Below are positions 35,514 to 43,515 of a stretch of 64,000 nucleotides of DNA, piece by piece. Each line of letters begins with the position of its first letter. Position 1 is the stretch's first letter. A program made the translations under genes and the position numbers. The notes under the pieces are model-generated. The model was not told the origin of the DNA. It saw only the letters and a program-made list of their open reading frames with translations, and ran no database searches. This DNA is from Streptomyces umbrinus (GTDB taxonomy: Bacteria > Actinomycetota > Actinomycetes > Streptomycetales > Streptomycetaceae): positions 2,170,001-2,234,000 of the forward strand of contig NZ_JAUSZI010000002.1 of the NCBI RefSeq assembly GCF_030817415.1, written 5' to 3'.

Positions 35514-36179
35514 ATGACCAGCGTCGAAGAACCGGCACGACCGAACGGGCGCATCCGTGACGCCGCCCGCACCCAGGCCGAGATCCTCGACGTCGCCACG
35601 CACGAGTTCGCCAGGGCCGGTTACGACGGGGCCCGGGTCGACGAGATCGCCGCCCGGACCCGGACCACGAAGCGGATGATCTACTACTACTTCGGCGGCA
35701 AGGACCAGCTCTTCACCGCCGTACTCGAGCGCGCGTACAGCGTCATCCGCGAGGCCGAGCAGGGGCTCGACGTGGAGCACCTGGACCCCGTCGCGGCGAT
35801 CCGGCGGCTGGCCGAGCTGACCTTCGACCACCACGAGGCGCACCCCGACTTCATCCGCCTGGTCAGCATCGAGAACATTCACGGGGCCGAACACGTCGCC
35901 GCCTCCGAGAAGCTCGGCAAGATCGGCTCGCCCGCCCTGGACGTGATCCGCCGCATCCTGGAGTCGGGGCAGGAATCGGGTCTCTTCACGGCCGACGTGG
36001 ACGCCGTCGACCTGCACGCGATGATCAGTTCGTTCTGCTTCTTCCGGGTCGCCAACCGGCACACGTTCGGCGCCCTGTTCGGCCGCGACCTGGTCGCCCC
36101 CGCCCAGCGCGAGCACTACCGGAACATGCTGGGCGACATGGTCATCGCCTATCTGACGGCGGACCGCTCGGCGGACTGA
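35514..36179 (+). CDS. TetR/AcrR-family regulator of shikimate/quinate catabolism
   Basis: The protein has 221 residues, with GAAGGAAG before the ATG. The TetR helix-turn-helix is RTQAEILDVATHEFARAGYD followed by RVDEIAARTRTTKRMIYYYF and GGKDQLF. The C-terminal ligand domain (FDHHEAHPDFIRLVSIENI, AMISSFCFFRVANRHTFGAL) matches the TetR group common in aromatic acid catabolism. It faces the aroE-quiC unit across an operator-like repeat and precedes the MHS transporter on its own strand, so it probably represses both; inducer would be shikimate, quinate or a pathway product. Confidence 0.9.
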   Translation: MTSVEEPARPNGRIRDAARTQAEILDVATHEFARAGYDGARVDEIAARTRTTKRMIYYYFGGKDQLFTAVLERAYSVIREAEQGLDVEHLDPVAAIRRLAELTFDHHEAHPDFIRLVSIENIHGAEHVAASEKLGKIGSPALDVIRRILESGQESGLFTADVDAVDLHAMISSFCFFRVANRHTFGALFGRDLVAPAQREHYRNMLGDMVIAYLTADRSAD

Positions 36180-36412
36180 GAACGCGGCGCGGTGCAGGCG
36201 GGACGCGTGCAGGGCACCGCAAGATCCTTCGGTATGACCTCTTGACACCCGGGAAACGTGAGCGCAACATCCGTAGCCAACCGCTACTAACTATCCAGTG
36301 GGTTAATTACCCGGGCAGCTCCCGGCACAGCCGTCCCGTCACCCCAGGGATCCGGCACTTCTCCCCCTCCGCTCACTCCGCTTACGTTGGAGTTCCCCCG
36401 AAGGAGCACGCC

Positions 36413-37765
36413 GTGTCCGTCCCCGCAGCGCCCCTCGACGCGCCACCCGGCCAGCCAAAGAAGGCTGCGACGGCCGCCTGGATCGGCAGCGCGCTGGAGT
36501 ACTACGACTTCTTCATCTACGGCAGCGCGGCGGCGCTGATCTTCCCCGAGGTCTTCTTCGACGAGTCGGACCCGGCCACCGCGACCCTGCTGTCGCTGGC
36601 CACGTTCGGTGTCGCGTACGCGGCCAGGCCGGTCGGTGCGCTGTTCCTCGGGCACTTCGGCGACAAGGTCGGCCGCAAGAAGATCATGGTCTTCACGCTG
36701 ATCCTGATGGGGCTTTCGACGTTCCTCATCGGCTGTCTGCCGACGCGCGACCAGGTCGGCACGCTGGCCCCGGTGCTCCTGGTGATCTGCCGTGTCCTGC
36801 AGGGCATCTCGGCCGCCGGCGAGCAGGCCAGCGCGAACTCGATGTCACTGGAACATGCGCCGGCGAACAAACGCGGCTTCTTCACCAGCTTCACGCTCAG
36901 CGGCACGCAGGGCGGCCAGCTCCTCGCCACGCTGGTGTTCATCCCGGTCGCCGCGCTCCCCGAGGACCAGCTGCTCTCCTGGGGCTGGCGTGTCCCGTTC
37001 TGGATGAGCATCGCGGTCGCCGTCGTCGGCTACGTCATCCGCCGCACCCTCGAAGAGACCCCGACCTTCACCCAGCAGGCCGCCACCGAGGGCGTCGCGA
37101 AGATGCCGCTCGCCGTGCTGCTGCGGGACCACTGGGCGGACGTCCTCAGGGTGGTCGCGGCCGCGCTCGTCGCCTCGGTCAGCACGATCTTCACGGTGTG
37201 GGCGCTCTCGTACGCGACCAGCGACTCGGTCGGCATGGACCGTACGTCGATGCTGTGGGTGGGCGCGCTCGCCAACCTGGTCGCCCTGGGCGCCATCCCC
37301 CTCTGGGCCACCCTGTCCGACCGCATCGGCCGCCGCCCCGTCTTCCTGATCGGCGCCGCGGGCAGTGGCGTGCTGATGGTCGCCTATCTGTGGGCGATCT
37401 CCACGGGCTCGTACCCGCTGGTCATGGTCCTCGGCATCGTCACCTTCGGTGTCGTCTACAGCGCCGCGAACGGCGTCTGGCCGTCCTTCTACGGCGAGAT
37501 GTTCTCCACCCGGGTTCGCCTCTCGGGCATGGCCATCGGCACGCAGATCGGCTTCGCGATCGCCGGTTTCGCGGTGACCTTCGCCGCCCAGATCGCCGGC
37601 CCGGACGGCGACGACTGGGCGTCGGTTGCCCTGTTCACCGCCGCGCTGTGCGTCCCGCCGGTGATCGCGGCGCTCACGGCCCGCGAGACACACAAGGTGC
37701 CGACGGAACACCTCGGCGAGCGGGCCCTCCAGGAGTCACCGGGCAGGGAGCCGGTGTCGGCCTAA
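36413..37765 (+). CDS. MHS-family MFS transporter (shikimate/aromatic acid:H+ symporter type)
   Basis: The protein has 450 residues; the GTG has AAGGAG six bases upstream. Twelve transmembrane helices are visible, with the first-helix motif AAWIGSALEYYDFFIYGSAA and the loop motifs HFGDKVGRKKIMVF and LSDRIGRRPVFLIG that define the metabolite:H+ symporter group (ShiA, KgtP, ProP relatives). The second helical half contains GEQASANSMSLEHAP, also typical. With shikimate dehydrogenase and dehydroshikimate dehydratase next door, shikimate or quinate uptake is the obvious role. A 233-base AT-richer leader precedes it (CTAACTATCC...GGTTAATTACC), probably its own promoter. Confidence 0.9.
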   Translation: MSVPAAPLDAPPGQPKKAATAAWIGSALEYYDFFIYGSAAALIFPEVFFDESDPATATLLSLATFGVAYAARPVGALFLGHFGDKVGRKKIMVFTLILMGLSTFLIGCLPTRDQVGTLAPVLLVICRVLQGISAAGEQASANSMSLEHAPANKRGFFTSFTLSGTQGGQLLATLVFIPVAALPEDQLLSWGWRVPFWMSIAVAVVGYVIRRTLEETPTFTQQAATEGVAKMPLAVLLRDHWADVLRVVAAALVASVSTIFTVWALSYATSDSVGMDRTSMLWVGALANLVALGAIPLWATLSDRIGRRPVFLIGAAGSGVLMVAYLWAISTGSYPLVMVLGIVTFGVVYSAANGVWPSFYGEMFSTRVRLSGMAIGTQIGFAIAGFAVTFAAQIAGPDGDDWASVALFTAALCVPPVIAALTARETHKVPTEHLGERALQESPGREPVSA

Positions 37766-37775
37766 CCCCACCCTC

Positions 37776-37981
37776 TCGCCCCCGCCGCCCCTACCCATTC
37801 CCGTCCTTCTGGGGCTCCGCCCCAGGCCCCGTGGGGTGTGTTGTCGGGTGCGGGTTGGGTGTGGCTGGTCGCTCAGTTCCCCGCGCCCTTTTAGGGGCGC
37901 GGGGAACTGCGCAGTCTTTTGGGGGTTCGGGGGCGGAGCCCCTGAGTCAGTGACGGGAATGGGTAGGGGCGGTGGGGGCGA
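37776..37981. repeat. 206-bp intergenic element with 30-bp terminal inverted repeats
   Basis: The ends (37776-37805 and 37952-37981) are inverted copies matching at 29 of 30 positions. Inside are TCCTTCTGGGGCTCCGCCCC, a near-perfect inverted pair of the AGGGGCGCGGGGAACTGCGC element (37871-37890, 37893-37912) and TCTTTTGGGGGTTCGGGGGC. The same blocks in the same order occur in the 29.54-29.76 kb gap, without the right end. It fills a convergent gap and must act as a terminator; no coding sequence is present. Confidence 0.85.
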
Positions 37982-38006
37982 AATCCCTCCGGAATGCCCG
38001 GGCCTG

Positions 38007-39848
38007 TCAGGTCCCCGCGGGAGTCAACAGGAGCTGAGGTTCGCCATGCTCGTCGGCTTCGCCGAGCACCACCGTGAAGGAGGCCGTGCGCAGGACCAGC
38101 CCCTTCTCCGTCCGCTCACAGACCACGGTCAGCGGCTCCGCGGCCGATTCCCCGTACCGCACCGCGAAGACATCAAGCCCCTCCGGCGCATCCGGCGCGG
38201 GCCCGACCTCCAGGGCGGTCGTGGTCCGCACGTGCCGCCACCCTGCGTCAGGGTCCCCGTACCCGCGCGGATCGGCCGCCAACGCGAACGCGGCCTGCTG
38301 CTGGGTGACTTCGGCGCGGGCGTCGAAGGAGTCCGGGCTGCCCTGCGGAGGGTGCGTCAGACGCAGCTCACCGGCGGCCGCGACGAGCGGGAAGTCGCCC
38401 ACCCTACGGAACCGGTCACCGTCCGCGGCGACATACGGCATCCCGGCGAGCAGGTACCGCTCCCCGTCCAGCCGTTCGACGACCACGATCGTCCAAAGCC
38501 GCGCGCCGTCCGTGACGTACAGCGACCGAAGATGGCGCAGGACATGGTCACGTCCGACGACGGGCTTGCTCACGAGCTTGGCCGCGAGCCCGCCGGCGCG
38601 CTCGTCCGCCACCCGCACCGCCCCCATCGGACGGCACAGCAGGAAGTCGTCCGCGACGGGCCCGAATCCGTGCTGCCGGTTGACGGCGGCGGCCACGAGC
38701 GCCGTGCCGCCGACCTCGATCACGGAGGGCGTCATCCGGTCGTCGAACGACACGGTGACGGTGCCGGACCGCAGTTGGTGGCGGGCGGGCGCCGTGCTCG
38801 GCGTGCGGTGCCAGCTCGTGGTGTCCTGGATCTGCCAGACGAGCATGTACGCGAAGTGCCCGTCCACGCCGCCGTCGGCCCCGACCGCGTGCCGGGCCCA
38901 GCGCGAGTCACCGGCGTAGCGCCCGATGTCGGCGCCGACGCGATGGCCGAAGTACCGCAGCCCGAGGACGGATTCGAAGGCGGAGTGCTGCTCGCTGTAG
39001 CGCGGCCCGCCGATGTCGAAGCCGCTCCCGCAGACCCGCGCGTCGATGTACCGGGCGAGCGTGTCGCCGTCCTCCGCGAAGACCTCCTCACCGCTGACCC
39101 GGTGGGCCTGGGCGAGGAAGGACAGGGAGATCGGCCCGTAGTTGTTGTCGTAGGCGCCGCCGTGCTCAGGGGCCAGGGGCGCGCCCCGGTCCCGTACACG
39201 CCGGGCACGGATCTCGTCGGTGTACAGCCGCAGGGCCCGCTGCCGGACCGGCTCTCCCTCCTCGGGCGGGAGATGGCGGGCAAGCATCAGGCCGCCGACC
39301 ACGCAGCCGATGGCCTGGTTCGCCGCGTCCTGCGGGTTGAAGAAGGTGGCCTCGGTGAGCCAGCGCCAGTAGCCGCCGGCGACGTCCAGGAGTTCGCGGT
39401 ACTGGTCCTCCTCGACGAGGCCGTCCGCCGCGTCGAGGACGTTGACGGCCTGGAGCAGCGCCCACACCGTGCTCGGCCAGTCGCCGATGGGGTGCGCGCC
39501 CGACTCCAGCGTGTAACGGGCGTACGGCAGACCGGAGTTGCGTGCCGTCAGGTTCGGGTAGCCGGGGTTGTCCTCGGTGTAGACGCGCGAGCCCAGATGG
39601 AAGGCGAGGCTGCGGCGGACCGCCTCGGGCAGCCGCGGGTCCTTGGTGCGGTGCCAGGCGAGCGCGAGCAGGGACGTGATGCCGAGCGAGGTGTCGCCGA
39701 TGTCGTCGACGGCGGCCGGGTTCTCGAGGTTGCCCTCGGGGGTGAGGCGGGCCAGGGCCGCCTCGGTGACGGCGGCCAGCACGGCGTCGTACGCGGCCGG
39801 GTCGTCGGGGAGGTGGTGCAACTGGCCGCGCTGGTGGGGAAGATGCAC
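38007..39848 (-). CDS. Unrecognised enzyme of a sugar ABC locus (possible alpha/alpha-toroid carbohydrate-active enzyme)
   Basis: The protein has 613 residues from a GTG with GAAGGG eight bases upstream, five bases after the permease stop. I do not recognise the family. No signal peptide or membrane helix is seen, so it is cytoplasmic. The first 370 residues are helical with Trp/Tyr/His-rich conserved-looking segments (DIGDTSLGITSLLALAW, HPIGDWPSTVWALLQAVN, GGYWRWLTEATFFNPQDAAN, GGAYDNNYGPISLSFLAQAH, GPRYSEQHSAFES), the look of an (alpha/alpha)6 toroid lyase or hydrolase. The rest is beta-rich (GTVTVSFDD, TIVVVERLDGERYLLAG), like the C-terminal sandwich of such lyases. It should degrade the oligosaccharide imported by the adjoining transporter. 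Confidence 0.7.
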   Translation of the reverse strand: MHLPHQRGQLHHLPDDPAAYDAVLAAVTEAALARLTPEGNLENPAAVDDIGDTSLGITSLLALAWHRTKDPRLPEAVRRSLAFHLGSRVYTEDNPGYPNLTARNSGLPYARYTLESGAHPIGDWPSTVWALLQAVNVLDAADGLVEEDQYRELLDVAGGYWRWLTEATFFNPQDAANQAIGCVVGGLMLARHLPPEEGEPVRQRALRLYTDEIRARRVRDRGAPLAPEHGGAYDNNYGPISLSFLAQAHRVSGEEVFAEDGDTLARYIDARVCGSGFDIGGPRYSEQHSAFESVLGLRYFGHRVGADIGRYAGDSRWARHAVGADGGVDGHFAYMLVWQIQDTTSWHRTPSTAPARHQLRSGTVTVSFDDRMTPSVIEVGGTALVAAAVNRQHGFGPVADDFLLCRPMGAVRVADERAGGLAAKLVSKPVVGRDHVLRHLRSLYVTDGARLWTIVVVERLDGERYLLAGMPYVAADGDRFRRVGDFPLVAAAGELRLTHPPQGSPDSFDARAEVTQQQAAFALAADPRGYGDPDAGWRHVRTTTALEVGPAPDAPEGLDVFAVRYGESAAEPLTVVCERTEKGLVLRTASFTVVLGEADEHGEPQLLLTPAGT

Positions 39849-39852
39849 GGGA

Positions 39853-40740
39853 TCAGCCCTTCATGCCCGAGGTCGCCAAGCCTTCCACCAGCCTCTTCTG
39901 GAAGATGAGGAAGCAGATGAGCGTGGGCAGGAGGGCAAGCGTCGACATGGCGAACATCGCACCGTAGGAGGAGCCGCTCGTCTGGTCCATGAACAGGGTC
40001 AGTCCGAGGGGGACGGTGAACTTGTCGTTCTGCTGGAGGTAGACGAGCTGGTGGAGGAAGTCGTCGTACGTCCAGATGAAGGTGAAGATCGTGGTGGTGA
40101 TCAGGGCCGGCTTCATCAGCGGCAGGATGATCTTCCAGTAGATCTGGAAGGGGTTGGCGCCGTCCATCATGGCCGCGTGGTCGAGCTCGCGCGGGATGGA
40201 GCGGATGAACTGGACCATCAGGAAGATGAAGAAGGCGTCCACCGCGAGGAACTTCGGCACGATCAGCGGCAGATAGGTGTTGATCCAGGTCAGGTTGTAG
40301 AAGATCGTGTACTGCGGGATCAGCACGGCCTGGGTGGGCAGCATGAGCGTGCCGAGCATCAGGCCGAACCAGATCTTCTTGCCGCGGAACTCGAAGCGCG
40401 CGAAGGCGTAGGCGGCCAGCGAGCAGGAGATCACGTTTCCGATCACCGCGCCGATCGTGACGATCAGCGAGTTGGTGATGTAGAGGGAGAAGGAGTTGCC
40501 TGAGCCGCTCCAGCCCTCGGAGTAGTTCTCCGGGCGCACCGAGCTCGGGATGAGTCCCGGCTGGGTGAAGATCTGGGTGTCGGGCTTGAACGAGCTGCTC
40601 AGCATCCACAGCAGCGGATAGAGCATGACGATCGCCACGCCGATGAGCACGGTGTGGATGAAGATGCGGCGCGATCCGGTGGCCGAACGCAGTTTCTGCA
40701 ACGGCGACTTCGGGGCGTGGGCCGAGGTGATGGCGGACAT
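39853..40740 (-). CDS. Carbohydrate ABC transporter permease (MalG type)
   Basis: The protein has 295 residues with six transmembrane helices. The cytoplasmic EAA loop reads ELDHAAMMDGANPFQIYWKI, where it contacts the ATPase. The N-terminal IHTVLIGVAIVMLYPLLWML and SSSFKPDTQIFTQPG are typical of MalG/UgpE-type sugar permeases. It forms the membrane pore with the permease encoded just upstream and receives substrate from the lipoprotein encoded first. No ATPase gene is present; such Streptomyces systems usually share the multitasking MsiK ATPase, which is known for the family and inferred here. Confidence 0.94.
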   Translation of the reverse strand: MSAITSAHAPKSPLQKLRSATGSRRIFIHTVLIGVAIVMLYPLLWMLSSSFKPDTQIFTQPGLIPSSVRPENYSEGWSGSGNSFSLYITNSLIVTIGAVIGNVISCSLAAYAFARFEFRGKKIWFGLMLGTLMLPTQAVLIPQYTIFYNLTWINTYLPLIVPKFLAVDAFFIFLMVQFIRSIPRELDHAAMMDGANPFQIYWKIILPLMKPALITTTIFTFIWTYDDFLHQLVYLQQNDKFTVPLGLTLFMDQTSGSSYGAMFAMSTLALLPTLICFLIFQKRLVEGLATSGMKG

Positions 40741-40765
40741 GGCTGAAGGACTCCTCGCTCAGACG

Positions 40766-41743
40766 TCAGTCGTCGTAGTGGACCCAGTAGCGGCTGGCGA
40801 TGAAGTTGACCGCCGTGAAGCCTGCGATGACCAGGAACAGCACCCAGGCGAGAGCCGAGGCGTATCCCATCTGGAGGTCGGTGAAGCCCTTCTTGTACAG
40901 GTAGAGGGAGTACAGCATGGTCGAGTTGAGCGGTCCGCCGGAGCCGTTGCTGATGACGAAGGCGGGGGTGAACGTCTTGAACGCGTCGATGATCTGCAGG
41001 ACTACGTTGAAGAAGACGATCGGGGTCAGCAGCGGCAGGGTGATCTTGAAGAACCGGGTGACGGGCGAGGCGCCGTCGATCGCGGCCGCCTCGTACACGT
41101 CCTTGGGCAGTTGCTTCAGACCGGCGAGGAAGATGACCATCGGGGTGCCGAACTGCCAGACGGCCAGCAGGATCAGCGTGTAGAGCGCGGTGTCGGGGCT
41201 GGAGATCCAGTCCTGGCCCTTGATGCCGAACCAGGCGAGGAAGTCGTTGAACAGTCCGTCGCCGCCGAAGACCTGCCGCCACACGATGGCGATGGCGACC
41301 GCTCCGCCGAGCAGCGACGGCAGATAGAAGGCGGCCCGGTACAGGCCGATGCCCTTCAGGTCGCGGTTGAGGAGCATCGCCACGCCGAGCGCGAGCGCGA
41401 GCTTCAGCGGCACCGAGACGACGACGTACAGCAGCGTGGCATGCACCGAGTCCCAGAAGACCGGGTCTTCGGTGAACATCTTGTTGTAGTTGTCCATCCC
41501 GACCCACTGCGCCGGAGTCAGCAGGTCGAAGTTGGTGAAGGACAGATACAGCGAGTCCAGCATCGGGTAGATCGTCAGGCCGAACAGGCCGATGAACCAG
41601 GGGGCCAGGAAGGCGTACGGCCACCAGCCCCCGCCCCGCCGTCTGGCGAGGCGACGGCGCATACGGTCGCGCTCCCGCTGGTCGGACGGGGTCGATGGAG
41701 CAGCCTGCTCCTCCACGACCTCGTCTGTCTTCGCGGTGGTCAT
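40766..41743 (-). CDS. Carbohydrate ABC transporter permease (MalF/UgpA type)
   Basis: The protein has 325 residues. GGGAG lies six bases before this ATG; another ATG two codons earlier abuts it. Six helices follow an Arg-rich cytoplasmic start (DRMRRRLARRRGGG). PYAFLAPWFIGLFGLTIYPM is the standard first helix and VYEAAAIDGASPVTRFFKIT the EAA loop. It pairs with the second permease downstream, 25 bases away. Substrate is probably an oligosaccharide, judged by the kinase and unknown enzyme in the locus. Confidence 0.94.
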   Translation of the reverse strand: MTTAKTDEVVEEQAAPSTPSDQRERDRMRRRLARRRGGGWWPYAFLAPWFIGLFGLTIYPMLDSLYLSFTNFDLLTPAQWVGMDNYNKMFTEDPVFWDSVHATLLYVVVSVPLKLALALGVAMLLNRDLKGIGLYRAAFYLPSLLGGAVAIAIVWRQVFGGDGLFNDFLAWFGIKGQDWISSPDTALYTLILLAVWQFGTPMVIFLAGLKQLPKDVYEAAAIDGASPVTRFFKITLPLLTPIVFFNVVLQIIDAFKTFTPAFVISNGSGGPLNSTMLYSLYLYKKGFTDLQMGYASALAWVLFLVIAGFTAVNFIASRYWVHYDD

Positions 41744-41804
41744 ACTCATCTCCCTGGCCCTCTCCCGGTCTTGCAGTGGTGCGGCACTACTGGGCGGCCG
41801 GCGT

Positions 41805-41829
41805 ACCCGCGCCCCTGAGGGGCGCGGGT
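41805..41829 (-). terminator. Hairpin between binding-protein and permease genes
   Basis: ACCCGCGCCCC and GGGGCGCGGGT form a perfect 11-bp stem with a TGA loop. It lies between the solute-binding protein and the first permease, a usual place for partial termination that gives more binding protein than permease. Confidence 0.6.
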
Positions 41830-41840
41830 CTGTGTCGATA

Positions 41841-41885
41841 TGCGGCTCCGCCGCGTGGGCGCGACCAGCCACAGCCGGCCCGCAG
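41841..41885. repeat. 45-bp intergenic repeat, inverted copy at 47997-48041
   Basis: TGCGGCTCCGCCGCGTGGGC opens a 45-bp segment found in opposite orientation 6 kb away, with 42 of 45 positions matching. It contains a GCGGC...GCCGC hairpin and ends ...CCGGCCCGCAG. Confidence 0.75.
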
Positions 41886-41911
41886 ACGACGACACGCCGG
41901 CCATAGCGGAG

Positions 41912-43243
41912 CTACCCGCCCAGAATCCCCGACGCCTGATCGAAGAACTCACCGAGCTGCCCCTTGATCGACTTCTTGCCGAAGGCCACCGCGAGGTTCG
42001 ACTGGAACAGCAGGTCCCAGATCTGGTCGGCCCCCTGCGGCGGCGGCACCGGCGCGGGCAGCGCGTTGGTCGCCTTCCCGACACGCTGGGAGATGTAGTC
42101 GGCGTTCTCCATGTTCAGCTTGTCCGTCGGGGTCAGACCCGAGGCGATCAGGTTGCGGGCCTTCTCCGTCGGCGGGATGCCGCGCAGCAGCTGCATGTCC
42201 TTGATCGCCGTCGCGTCCTGCGCGAAGAACGACATGATCTTGACGGAGTCGGCGACCTTCTTGCTGGCCTTGGTGGCGCTCAGCAGGACACCGCCGTTGA
42301 CGAAGTTGCCTTCGCGGGCGCCTGAGAAGTCGCCCTGCGGGGTGGGCAGGAAGTCCAGCTGCGCGTCGGTGATGGAGCCGCCCGCGCCGTAGATGCCGGA
42401 GTCGAAGCTGAAGAGGGCCTTGCCGATGACGACCGCGTTCTTGGTGAGGTCGTTGTGCGCGGCCGAGGTGATGGCCGGCGGCGGGGAGGCGTTGACCTTG
42501 CGCATGTCGGCCCAGAACTCCCACCACTCCTGGAGCGTGGCCGGGGTGAAGCCGAGCTTCTTGCCGTCGTCGGAGAAGAACGTCTCGCCCTTCTCCCGGG
42601 CGAAGACCTCGAAGCACTGGAGGGTGGAGCCTCCGCCGTCGTCGACGCCGTAGATCTTGCCGCCGCTCTTCTTGTAGACGTCCTGGGAGATCTTCTTCAG
42701 ATCGGCCCAGGTCCACTCGCGGTCGGGCAGCTTCAGGCCGAGCTTCTCCAGGCCGGTGCGGTTGACCGTGAGCTGGTTGACGCCGATGCCGGACGGGACG
42801 CCGTACAGCTTGCCGTCGACGGTGCCCGCGGCGAGGAGCGTCTTGGAGAAGCCGGTGAGGTCCAGGGACTTGCCGACGTAGGAGTCGATCGGAGCGAGGA
42901 CTCCCTTGCGGGCGTACTGCGCGACCAGGGCGGTGTCCATCTGCAACAGGTCCGGGGCGCTGCCGCCGGCGATGTTGGTGTTGAACTTGTCGAAGTACCC
43001 GTCGTAGCCGGAGTAGGTCTCCCGGATCTTGATCTTCGAGTTCTTCTTCTGGAATGCGGCCAGCGCCTTCTTGTAGGCCGCGTGCCGGTCGTCGCTGCCC
43101 CACCAAATCATGGTCAGGTCGCTGGTGGTGCTGCCGGCTCCGGTTCCTCCGCTGCAGGCGCTCAGTGCGCTGCCGAGCGCGCCGGCGACGGCGATACCAC
43201 TCGTGGTCCGGAGCAGAGTTCTGCGCGAGATCTGGTGACCCAC
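41912..43243 (-). CDS. Sugar-binding lipoprotein of ABC transporter
   Basis: The protein has 443 residues from a GTG with AGGAGG five bases upstream. The signal has a twin arginine (SRRTLLRTTSG) and a lipobox LSAC, so it is exported folded and lipid-anchored. The body is a family 1 solute-binding protein: LTMIWWGSDDRHAAYKKAL, GGSAPDLLQMDTALVAQYA, YGVPSGIGVNQLTVNRTGL, REWTWADLKKISQDVYKK. It captures a sugar outside and passes it to the two permeases encoded downstream. The gene is behind a promoter with two operator-like sequences, so it is sugar-inducible by inference. Confidence 0.94.
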   Translation of the reverse strand: MGHQISRRTLLRTTSGIAVAGALGSALSACSGGTGAGSTTSDLTMIWWGSDDRHAAYKKALAAFQKKNSKIKIRETYSGYDGYFDKFNTNIAGGSAPDLLQMDTALVAQYARKGVLAPIDSYVGKSLDLTGFSKTLLAAGTVDGKLYGVPSGIGVNQLTVNRTGLEKLGLKLPDREWTWADLKKISQDVYKKSGGKIYGVDDGGGSTLQCFEVFAREKGETFFSDDGKKLGFTPATLQEWWEFWADMRKVNASPPPAITSAAHNDLTKNAVVIGKALFSFDSGIYGAGGSITDAQLDFLPTPQGDFSGAREGNFVNGGVLLSATKASKKVADSVKIMSFFAQDATAIKDMQLLRGIPPTEKARNLIASGLTPTDKLNMENADYISQRVGKATNALPAPVPPPQGADQIWDLLFQSNLAVAFGKKSIKGQLGEFFDQASGILGG

Positions 43244-43467
43244 CGGGTCCTCCTGGATGTGCGTTACGGATCCCCTGGCCGAACAGAGCGGCTCGGGTCT
43301 TTTCCCTGGAGTACGCGTTCCCGCGCTCGGCCTCGCCCGGCCGCTGCGCACTGACGGATGGGGATCCCCGGCCACTGAGGGCCGCAGTCGTACGAGCGCG
43401 CCCTCGCACGGCTGCCGTACGTCACGTACAGCGGGACGCCTCATCCAGAGCCGGGTCCCACCGGCCA

Positions 43468-43515
43468 TGGAAAGCGCTTGTCCGGACATTGGCAGACCTA
43501 CACGTAGGCCGTCAA
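43468..43515 (-). promoter_or_regulatory. Promoter and operators of the sugar ABC operon
   Basis: On the minus strand TTGACG (43515-43510), 18 bases, CAATGT. Between them lies CCTACGTGTAGG (arms of 5 bp), and just downstream GGACAAGCGCTTTCC (43483-43469), which has the AAGCGCTT core of LacI-family operators. The ABC operon may thus be controlled by a LacI-type regulator from elsewhere as well as by the adjacent ROK protein. Confidence 0.55.

Noticed and set aside
37776..37981. Insertion sequence
   Set aside because: Terminal inverted repeats exist, but the element is only 206 bp, has no transposase and no clear target duplication; a MITE-like or terminator element is the most that can be said.
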